Shown here: piece after piece, positions 4,914 through 10,222 of the stretch
Position numbering within the stretch: position 1 is the stretch's first letter
Layout: every line of letters begins with the position of its first letter
Assembly: GCA_023393095.1 (NCBI GenBank)
Contig: JAEWMT010000023.1
Span: forward strand, 1-10,222
Length of the DNA stretch: 10,222 bases
From: Bacillota bacterium
GTDB taxonomy: Bacteria; Bacillota; Clostridia; Lachnospirales; Lachnospiraceae
Reading direction: 5' to 3'
Notes under the pieces: generated by a model
Database searches by the model: none
Seen by the model: only the letters and a program-made list of their open reading frames with translations
What the model was told of the DNA's origin: nothing
Program-made: the position numbers and the translations under genes

Positions 4914-6233
4914 TTAATCGTTCAGAAATCCTTTATAATGACGAACCAGCAGCTGTGATTCAATCTGCTTTAGTGTCTCAACAACAACACCAACGATAAT
5001 GATCATGGATGTACCACCAAAGCTAAAGTTTGCATGGAATACTCCAGAGAATACAATTGGAATTGTTGCAGCAATTGTTAATCCAACTGCTCCTATAAAT
5101 ATAATATAATTAAGTACTTTGGTTAAATACTCAGTTGTTGGCTTACCCGGACGTATACCCGGTATAAATCCACCCTGTTTCTTAATATTATTGGATACTT
5201 CAATCGGATTAAAGGTAATTGAAGTATAGAAATACGCAAAGAAAACAGTAAGTACTACATAAATAAGAAAACCAATTGTGTACTGGAAATATCCAAAGCT
5301 TTTAACGTTGAACCAATCTTGTTGATTTAGTACCATCAGCACTTTAGGCCAGAAATATTCTCTAGCAGGTTTAATGCCGAAGAAAGATGCAATAATGATT
5401 GGGAATGACATTAATGAGTTTGAGAAAATAACAGGTATAACACCAGCCGTATTAACCTTAAGCGGTATATTGGAGGTTTGTCCACCAACCGCTTTGCGGC
5501 CAACTACTTTTTTCGCATATGTTACAGGGATTTTTCTTACTGCACCCTGTAAAAGAATAACATATACAATAGTAGCGACTGATACACCAATAATAACAAG
5601 TGTTCCGACAATTGCATTAACAACAGGTTTTCCTATAACAAAGGTCTGGAACAGGGTAACAAAATCACCTGGCATTCTAGAAACAATATTAATAGTTAAT
5701 ATGATAGAAATACCATTTCCTATACCATTTTCAGTAATTCTTTCACCAACCCACATAAGGAAGGTTGCACCTGCAGTAAATGCTGCGATAATGATCATTA
5801 CACTGGTAAAGTTATATTTGTCCAAATAACCCTGGCTGCCAAAGCCAATAGCCATAGCAGCCGATTCAATTACGGCTAAACCAACTGTAAGATAACGGGT
5901 TATTTCGTTAATCTGTTTTCTGCCATCTTCGCCTTCTTTTTGCATTTCCTCCAGCTTAGGAATCGCTATTGTTAAAAGCTGAATAATAATGGATGCAGAA
6001 ATGTATGGTGTTATACTTAATGCGAAAATTGACATTTTTCTAAAGGATCCACCGGTTAAGCTGTTAACGAAGCTGAATGCATCTGAACTAAACCACTGAC
6101 CCATCATATTCCCGCTTATTCCAGGAGTCGGAAGCAGGTTTCCCAGTCTAACTAACAGAAGAGCTATAAAAGTGTAAATCAATCTTTTTCTAATATCCTT
6201 AACTTTAAAAGCATTCCGTAGTGTACTAAACAT
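4914..6233 (-). CDS. secY: Protein translocase subunit SecY
   Basis: A 439-residue membrane protein, the channel of the Sec translocon with SecE and SecG. The sequence shows about ten hydrophobic segments, the first beginning near LIYTFIALLLVRLG at about residue 18. The cytosolic C5 loop motif FIPGIRPGKPT (about 356-366), with the arginine at 361 that is critical for SecA-driven export, is intact, and the C-terminus LLVRHYKGFLND is typical. The start ATG at 6231-6233 shares one base with the rplO stop (TAATG), with GAGGTGG just upstream inside rplO, so translation is coupled to rplO. A hairpin and a long gap follow, suggesting that the compact spc operon ends or weakens here. Confidence 0.98.
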   Translation of the reverse strand: MFSTLRNAFKVKDIRKRLIYTFIALLLVRLGNLLPTPGISGNMMGQWFSSDAFSFVNSLTGGSFRKMSIFALSITPYISASIIIQLLTIAIPKLEEMQKEGEDGRKQINEITRYLTVGLAVIESAAMAIGFGSQGYLDKYNFTSVMIIIAAFTAGATFLMWVGERITENGIGNGISIILTINIVSRMPGDFVTLFQTFVIGKPVVNAIVGTLVIIGVSVATIVYVILLQGAVRKIPVTYAKKVVGRKAVGGQTSNIPLKVNTAGVIPVIFSNSLMSFPIIIASFFGIKPAREYFWPKVLMVLNQQDWFNVKSFGYFQYTIGFLIYVVLTVFFAYFYTSITFNPIEVSNNIKKQGGFIPGIRPGKPTTEYLTKVLNYIIFIGAVGLTIAATIPIVFSGVFHANFSFGGTSMIIIVGVVVETLKQIESQLLVRHYKGFLND

Positions 6234-6673
6234 TATACCACCTCAGCATTTCCACCAAGAGCTTGAATTTTCGTGGCAGCACCTGCACTAAATGCATTAA
6301 CCTTGACATCAAGCTTCTTAGTAAGTTCTCCGTTTCCAAGAATTTTAACTCCATCTTTCGGGTTCTTAATAATCCCTGTATCTAACAATGTTTCAATTGT
6401 TACTACAGTACCGTCTTCAAATCTATTAAGTACGTCTACATTAATTGCAACGATCTCTTTTGTATTTCTGTTATTGAATCCACGCTTCGGTATACGTCTG
6501 TATAAAGGCATCTGACCGCCTTCAAATCCAACTCTCGGAGCTCCGGAACGAGCTTTCTGTCCCTTATGTCCCTTTCCAGCTGTTTTACCGTTACCTGAAC
6601 CATGGCCACGTCCTCTTCTGAAATTATCGTTCTGTTTAGAACCAATTGCAGGGCTCAATTCTGATAAATTCAT
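6233..6673 (-). CDS. rplO: 50S ribosomal protein L15
   Basis: A 146-residue L15, a 23S rRNA-binding protein with a long extended N-terminus that threads into the subunit. The N-terminal glycine- and basic-rich region is clear (RRGRGHGSGNGKTAGKGHKG, with QKARSG following), then the globular domain with GFEGGQMPLYRRIPKRGF. The ATG at 6671-6673 is preferred: AGGAGG lies eight bases upstream. A GTG three codons earlier would overlap the binding site. Its stop overlaps the secY start by one base, and rpmD ends 24 bp upstream. Confidence 0.97.
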   Translation of the reverse strand: MNLSELSPAIGSKQNDNFRRGRGHGSGNGKTAGKGHKGQKARSGAPRVGFEGGQMPLYRRIPKRGFNNRNTKEIVAINVDVLNRFEDGTVVTIETLLDTGIIKNPKDGVKILGNGELTKKLDVKVNAFSAGAATKIQALGGNAEVV

Positions 6674-6697
6674 GTCGTGCACCTCCTTTTTCAGTTA

Positions 6698-6880
6698 TTA
6701 TATTTCTTCAACCTTTACTAAGTGTTTCACCTGATCAATCATTCCTCTAACAGCAGCATTATCCGGCATTTCTACGGTTTTGTGAAGTTTCTTTAAGCCC
6801 AATGCCTCAACGGTTGCTCTGTGCTTCGGAATGGCACCGATTGTAGATTTCACTAAGGTAATTTTTAATTTATCTGCCAT
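6698..6880 (-). CDS. rpmD: 50S ribosomal protein L30
   Basis: A 60-residue L30 of the short bacterial form, opening MADKLKITLVKSTIGAIPKH and including RATVEALGLKKLHKTVEMPD. The ATG at 6878-6880 has GGAGGTG six bases upstream; a farther in-frame ATG at 6893-6895 overlaps that site and adds residues the family lacks. The spacer to rpsE (68 bp) is the longest inside this tight block and contains an imperfect palindrome, so rpmD may have its own control. Confidence 0.97.
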   Translation of the reverse strand: MADKLKITLVKSTIGAIPKHRATVEALGLKKLHKTVEMPDNAAVRGMIDQVKHLVKVEEI

Positions 6881-6905
6881 TTCTGACACCTCCATTTTTG
6901 TACAA

Positions 6906-6927
6906 GATGAATCTAAATTAGTTCATC
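6906..6927 (-). other. Palindromic hairpin between rpsE and rpmD
   Basis: GATGAA and TTCATC (6 bp) flank a second inverted pair CTAA/TTAG, giving a nearly complete 22-base palindrome with one extra base on one side. It lies in the 68 bp rpsE-rpmD spacer, about 26 bases upstream of the rpmD start. There is no T tract. It is either an RNA hairpin affecting rpmD translation or chance symmetry in AT-rich DNA. Confidence 0.35.
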
Positions 6928-6948
6928 AAGAATAATTAGCTTCTACAG

Positions 6949-7455
6949 TTATCTTAACTGCTCAACCGGAATACCACGAAGCTTAGCTACTTCCTCAGGA
7001 GTTTTTAATTGGCTTAATCCTTCAATGGTAGCAAGAACTACATTTTGCTTATTGTTGGAGCCAAGTGATTTGGTACGAATATTCTTGAAGCCTGCAAGCT
7101 CAAGCACATTACGTGCAGGACCGCCTGCGATAATACCGGTACCTTCCGGTGCACGCTTCAGTAATACAGAGGCACTACCGAACTGACCAAGAAAGTCATG
7201 TGGTACACTTCCGTTTTCATCAATCGGAAGACTGATTAATTTCTTAATCGCATCTTCTTTGCCCTTACGGATTGCTTCAGGAATTTCGGTTGCTTTTCCG
7301 AGGCCGGCGCCAACGTGTCCGTTCTTATCACCAACGACTACTAACGCTGTAAATCTGAAGTTACGTCCACCTTTTACAACCTTAGTTACACGTTTGATTG
7401 ATACTACTTTATCTTCTAACTCTAATTGACTGGCATCAACGATTGTACGTTTCAT
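6949..7455 (-). CDS. rpsE: 30S ribosomal protein S5
   Basis: A 168-residue S5, which sits at the mRNA entry side of the 30S subunit and affects decoding fidelity. The N-terminal double-stranded-RNA-binding-like domain is seen at about residues 11-75 (KVVKGGRNFRFTALVVVGDK, then NGHVGAGLGKA), and the C-terminal S5 domain carries LLKRAPEGTGIIAGGPARNV. Length is typical. The ATG at 7453-7455 has AAGGAGG about six bases upstream. It lies 15 bp after rplR. Confidence 0.98.
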   Translation of the reverse strand: MKRTIVDASQLELEDKVVSIKRVTKVVKGGRNFRFTALVVVGDKNGHVGAGLGKATEIPEAIRKGKEDAIKKLISLPIDENGSVPHDFLGQFGSASVLLKRAPEGTGIIAGGPARNVLELAGFKNIRTKSLGSNNKQNVVLATIEGLSQLKTPEEVAKLRGIPVEQLR

Positions 7456-7470
7456 GTTTTTCCTCCTTGC

Positions 7471-7839
7471 CTAGAATTCCAGACCAGCTTCTCTAGCTGC
7501 ATCTGCTAATGCTTTAATCTTTCCCTGATATATGAAGCCACCTCTATCAAAGACAACAGCTTTAATACCTTTTTCTAATGCTTTCTTAGCTATTACAGTA
7601 CCTAAATAAGCAGCTGCAGCTACATCATTAGTTTTAGAAAGCTCAGTCTTAACATCCTTTTGAAGTGTGGAGGCAGATACTATAGTATTGCCAACTGAAT
7701 CATCGATGATCTGTACATACATATGATTGTTGCTTCTAAATACAGCTAAACGCGGTCTCTCAGGAGTACCTGTGAAACGATTACGTATTTTTAAATGCTT
7801 TTTTACACGAACTGCGGTTCTTGATTGTTTACTAACCAT
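7471..7839 (-). CDS. rplR: 50S ribosomal protein L18
   Basis: A 122-residue L18, which binds 5S rRNA and, with L5, brings it to the 50S central protuberance. The family pattern is clear: RNRFTGTPERPRLAVFRSNN followed by HMYVQIIDD, then VVFDRGGFIYQGKIKALADA and the C-terminal AREAGLEF. The ATG at 7837-7839 is preceded by AAGGAGGAG, which overlaps the rplF stop, so translation is probably coupled. Confidence 0.98.
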   Translation of the reverse strand: MVSKQSRTAVRVKKHLKIRNRFTGTPERPRLAVFRSNNHMYVQIIDDSVGNTIVSASTLQKDVKTELSKTNDVAAAAYLGTVIAKKALEKGIKAVVFDRGGFIYQGKIKALADAAREAGLEF

Positions 7840-7856
7840 TATATTTCACTCCTCCT

Positions 7857-8399
7857 TTATTTCTTACCGGTCTTACCAACCTTACGTCTGATCACTTCAT
7901 CAGCATACTTAATACCTTTACCCTTGTAAGGTTCAGGAGCTCTCTTTGCTCTGATTTCAGCAGCGTATTGGCCAACCTTCTCTTTATCAATACCTTTTAC
8001 AATAATCTTGTTCTGACCATCCAGAACTGATTCAAGTCCTTCTGGATCAGTCATAACAACCGGATGGGAGTAACCTAATGTTAAAGTTAATTCTTTTCCT
8101 GCTTTTGCAGCTCTGTAACCAACACCGTTGATTTCCAAAGTTTTTTCATAACCTGCTGTTACACCAACTACCATATTACTAATTAATGTTCTTGTAAGAC
8201 CGTGTAAGGATTTAAACTTCTTTAAATCATTTGGTCTTGTAACTAATATTTCAGAACCCTCTACTTTGATCTGCATCTCAGCGGGTAATACTCTCTCAAG
8301 AGTTCCCTTGGGACCTTTCACAGTCACCTTGTTATTTTCTGCTATATCTACGGTTACACCAGCAGGTATAGCGATAGGCATTTTTCCTATACGTGACAT
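7857..8399 (-). CDS. rplF: 50S ribosomal protein L6
   Basis: A 180-residue L6 near the factor-binding site of the 50S subunit. It has the two tandem L6 folds: the first from MSRIGKMPIAIPAGVTVDIA to about residue 80, the second containing INGVGYRAAKAGKELTLTLG and the signature PEPYKGKGIKYADEVIRRK. The ATG at 8397-8399 has AGGAGGTG about seven bases upstream. It lies 33 bp after rpsH. Confidence 0.98.
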   Translation of the reverse strand: MSRIGKMPIAIPAGVTVDIAENNKVTVKGPKGTLERVLPAEMQIKVEGSEILVTRPNDLKKFKSLHGLTRTLISNMVVGVTAGYEKTLEINGVGYRAAKAGKELTLTLGYSHPVVMTDPEGLESVLDGQNKIIVKGIDKEKVGQYAAEIRAKRAPEPYKGKGIKYADEVIRRKVGKTGKK

Positions 8400-8432
8400 G
8401 CCCGCACCTCCTAATTTTTATGTGTAGGTTTA

Positions 8433-8834
8433 CTACCAGATGAATGCGAGAACTTCGCCACCTACATTTAATTCTCTTGCTTCTTTATCAGTGATAACAC
8501 CTTTGTTAGTAGAAATAATTGCAACACCTAAGCCTCCAAGTACCTTCGGCATATTTTCTTTGTTTGCATATACACGAAGACCAGGTTTGGAAATTCTCTT
8601 AAGGCCTGTAATAATTTTTACATTTTTATCTTTACCATATTTTAATGTAACATGGATCGTCTTAAAATTTTCAACTTCTTCGATATCATATTTCTTGATA
8701 TAACCTTCCTTTACAAGGATATCGGCAATAGCAATTTTCATCTTAGAAGCAGGAATATCTACTGTATCATGTTTTGCAGTATTTGCATTACGGATTCTTG
8801 TAAGCATATCTGCAATGGGATCGCTCATTGTCAT
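8433..8834 (-). CDS. rpsH: 30S ribosomal protein S8
   Basis: A 133-residue S8, a primary 16S rRNA binder of the central domain; in E. coli it represses the spc operon by binding near the rplE start. The N-terminus MTMSDPIADMLTRIRNANTA and the ending DKEARELNVGGEVLAFIW are typical. Two in-frame ATGs are six bases apart; the first (8832-8834) is eight bases from AGGAGG and matches the family length, so it is chosen. The rplX-rplE spacer is only 23 bp, so an E. coli-like S8 site ahead of rplE was not obvious. Confidence 0.98.
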   Translation of the reverse strand: MTMSDPIADMLTRIRNANTAKHDTVDIPASKMKIAIADILVKEGYIKKYDIEEVENFKTIHVTLKYGKDKNVKIITGLKRISKPGLRVYANKENMPKVLGGLGVAIISTNKGVITDKEARELNVGGEVLAFIW

Positions 8835-8858
8835 TTCATTTGCCTCCTTTCTTAACTC

Positions 8859-9044
8859 TTACCAGCTAGCTTTTTTCACGCCTGGTATCTGTCCTTTGTA
8901 CGCTAATTCACGAAAACAAATTCTGCAGATGCCATATTTTCTTAAATATGCATGCGGACGGCCGCAAATTCTGCAACGATTATATTCTCTAGTGGAGAAT
9001 TTCTGCGTACGTTGTTGCTTTACTTTCATTGACGTTTTAGCCAT
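8859..9044 (-). CDS. rpsN: 30S ribosomal protein S14, zinc type
   Basis: A 61-residue S14 of the short, zinc-binding type. The zinc ligands are C24, C27, C40 and C43 (CRIC and CRIC), and the ending is GQIPGVKKASW. Some Firmicutes carry a second, zinc-free S14 elsewhere for zinc starvation; this window shows only the zinc form. The ATG at 9042-9044 has GGAGGG six bases upstream. It sits between rplE (13 bp away) and rpsH (24 bp). Confidence 0.98.
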   Translation of the reverse strand: MAKTSMKVKQQRTQKFSTREYNRCRICGRPHAYLRKYGICRICFRELAYKGQIPGVKKASW

Positions 9045-9057
9045 GGAAATCCCTCCT

Positions 9058-9597
9058 CTATTTTCTATATGGCATTCCGAATTGTGTTAACAGTTCACGA
9101 GCCTCTTCATCTGTCTTAGCTGTGGTAACGAAGATAATATCCATACCTCTTACCTTATCTACCTTATCATATTCGATTTCAGGGAAGATTAACTGTTCTT
9201 TAATACCAAGAGAGTAGTTTCCTCTGCCGTCAAATGCGTTCGGGTTTACACCTCTAAAGTCACGTACTCGAGGTAATGCTAAGTTGATCAAACGATCAGC
9301 GAATTCATACATCTTTTCGCCTCTTAATGTAACCTTGCATCCGATCGCCATACCTTCTCTGATTTTGAAGTTAGCAACGGACTTCTTAGCCTTAGTAACA
9401 ACTGCCTTCTGACCTGAAATAATTTCCATATCTTTAATTGCTGTCTCTAATACTTTGGCATTATCCTTTGCCTCACCAACACCCATGTTGATGACTATTT
9501 TATCAATCTTCGGCACTTCCATAACGTTCTTATATCCGAACTTCTTAGTCATACCGGCTACTATTTCGTTTTTATATAAATCTTTTAATCTAGCCAA
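9058..9597 (-). CDS. rplE: 50S ribosomal protein L5
   Basis: A 179-residue L5, which binds 5S rRNA and contacts the P-site tRNA. The family sequence is clear: KIVINMGVGEAKDNAKVLET, VTKAKKSVANFKIREGMAIG, and RDFRGVNPNAFDGRGNYSLG. The start is a TTG at 9595-9597, with AGGAGG ten bases upstream; the protein opens M(L)ARLKDLYKNEI as in its relatives and the next in-frame ATG would cut the N-terminus. A TTG start with a long spacer suggests translation below that of its neighbours or coupling to rplX. Confidence 0.97.
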   Translation of the reverse strand: MARLKDLYKNEIVAGMTKKFGYKNVMEVPKIDKIVINMGVGEAKDNAKVLETAIKDMEIISGQKAVVTKAKKSVANFKIREGMAIGCKVTLRGEKMYEFADRLINLALPRVRDFRGVNPNAFDGRGNYSLGIKEQLIFPEIEYDKVDKVRGMDIIFVTTAKTDEEARELLTQFGMPYRK

Positions 9598-9620
9598 CTT
9601 AAGTGATCCTCCTCTCTTAA

Positions 9621-9938
9621 TTAATCAATGACTTCGCCTGTTGATTTTGCTACACGTACTTTTTTAGGTCCCTTCTTGGTTTCAACCGTTGTAAAACCAA
9701 CTCTTGTAGGTTTACCTTTATGAACATACATTACGTTAGACATATCTATCGGCGATTCCTGATGGATGATTCCACCCTTAGGATACTTCTGGCTTGCTTT
9801 TGTATGCTTGGAAACGGTATTCACGCCTTCAACTAATACTTTACCATCAGTTATAGCAATAACCTTTCCTACTTTGTCCTTATCTTTACCTGTGATAACT
9901 TTAACGCTATCACCTTTTTTAATTTTACTCGTAGCCAC
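9621..9938 (-). CDS. rplX: 50S ribosomal protein L24
   Basis: A 105-residue L24, an assembly initiator of the 50S subunit near the exit tunnel. The KOW motif lies at about residues 9-30 (GDSVKVITGKDKDKVGKVIA), followed by VNTVSKHTKASQKYPKGGII and ESPIDMSNVMYV. The start is GTG at 9936-9938 with GGGAGGTG seven bases upstream; that site overlaps the rplN stop (TAG), so the two genes are probably translated together. Confidence 0.97.
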   Translation of the reverse strand: MATSKIKKGDSVKVITGKDKDKVGKVIAITDGKVLVEGVNTVSKHTKASQKYPKGGIIHQESPIDMSNVMYVHKGKPTRVGFTTVETKKGPKKVRVAKSTGEVID

Positions 9939-9952
9939 TTGTTGACACCTCC

Positions 9953-10222
9953 CTATAATACTTCTGGTGCTAGAGAAACGATTTTCATGAATTGCTTCTC
10001 TCTTAATTCTCTCGCCACCGGTCCAAAGATACGAGTTCCCTTCGGATTCTTATCTTCTTTAATAATTACGGCAGCATTCTCATCAAATCTAATATAAGAA
10101 CCATCTTTACGACGTGCTCCTTTAACGGTACGGACAACAACAGCTTTCACTACATCGCCCTTTTTAACAACACCACCTGGTGTTGCATCTTTAACCGAAG
10201 CAACAATGATATCACCTATATT
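9953..10222 (-). CDS. rplN: 50S ribosomal protein L14, C-terminal part
   Basis: The frame is open to the right end of the window, so the true start lies outside; 89 codons and the stop are present, and about 33 N-terminal residues are missing against the usual 122. The visible part begins NIGDIIVASVKDATPGGVVK and ends EKQFMKIVSLAPEVL, typical of L14, which lies at the subunit interface and forms bridges to the 30S. A GTG at 10148-10150 inside this frame is an internal valine codon, not the start. In the usual order rpsQ and the S10 operon would lie just beyond the window. Confidence 0.97.
   Translation of the reverse strand, partial: NIGDIIVASVKDATPGGVVKKGDVVKAVVVRTVKGARRKDGSYIRFDENAAVIIKEDKNPKGTRIFGPVARELREKQFMKIVSLAPEVL

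Noticed and set aside
5374..5829. 151-codon plus-strand frame inside secY
   Set aside because: It is a shadow of a well-conserved membrane protein gene on the other strand.
6436..6645. 69-codon minus-strand frame inside rplO
   Set aside because: It is an overlapping frame of rplO with no family resemblance or binding site.
9953..10150. 65-residue protein starting at GTG 10150
   Set aside because: The frame continues upstream as L14 to the edge of the window, so this GTG is an internal valine.

Overview
This window is the distal part of the large ribosomal protein cluster (spc operon followed by the alpha operon) of a low-GC Gram-positive bacterium. Every gene lies on the minus strand, so transcription runs from the right end of the window to the left. 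The AT-rich codons, strong AGGAGG ribosome binding sites, zinc-type S14, zinc-LID adenylate kinase, an L14e-like KOW protein between map and infA, and rpsD placed between rpsK and rpoA all point to a member of the Clostridia, most likely Lachnospiraceae or a close relative. That placement is inference from gene order and protein character, not from a database match.

Reading in the direction of transcription: rplN (L14, 5' end outside the window), rplX (L24), rplE (L5), rpsN (S14), rpsH (S8), rplF (L6), rplR (L18), rpsE (S5), rpmD (L30), rplO (L15) and secY are packed with short spacers, and rplO and secY overlap by one base. A 325 bp gap with a hairpin and a candidate promoter separates secY from adk. 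Then come adk, map, a KOW-domain RNA-binding protein and infA. An intrinsic-terminator-like hairpin and a good promoter (extended -10) follow infA and start the alpha operon: rpmJ (L36), rpsM (S13), rpsK (S11), rpsD (S4) and rpoA (only the first 29 codons are inside). The genes together supply ribosome assembly, initiation (IF1), N-terminal methionine removal (Map), membrane insertion (SecY), adenylate balance (Adk) and RNA polymerase alpha. Four starts are non-ATG (rplX GTG, rplE TTG, rpmJ GTG, rpoA GTG).

The coding content is ordinary. The unusual content is in the spacers. (1) The 358 bp between rpmJ and rpsM holds a terminator-like hairpin directly after rpmJ, then about 270 bases that fold on paper into two multi-helix domains plus an 11 bp hairpin just before the rpsM ribosome binding site. 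Seven G-U pairs scattered through these helices would become A-C mismatches on the opposite strand, which argues for a real structured RNA on the operon strand, perhaps an S4-type or other autoregulatory leader. (2) The infA leader is made of three tandem 51 bp units, each with a Shine-Dalgarno-like GGAGG facing a complementary CCTCC, and the first unit lies in the end of the KOW gene. (3) The rpsM-rpsK spacer is 183 bp and carries hairpins and a short open frame of protein-like composition. (4) Smaller hairpins lie between secY and adk, between rpsE and rpmD, and upstream of the alpha promoter. No tRNA, rRNA, insertion sequence or CRISPR array was seen.
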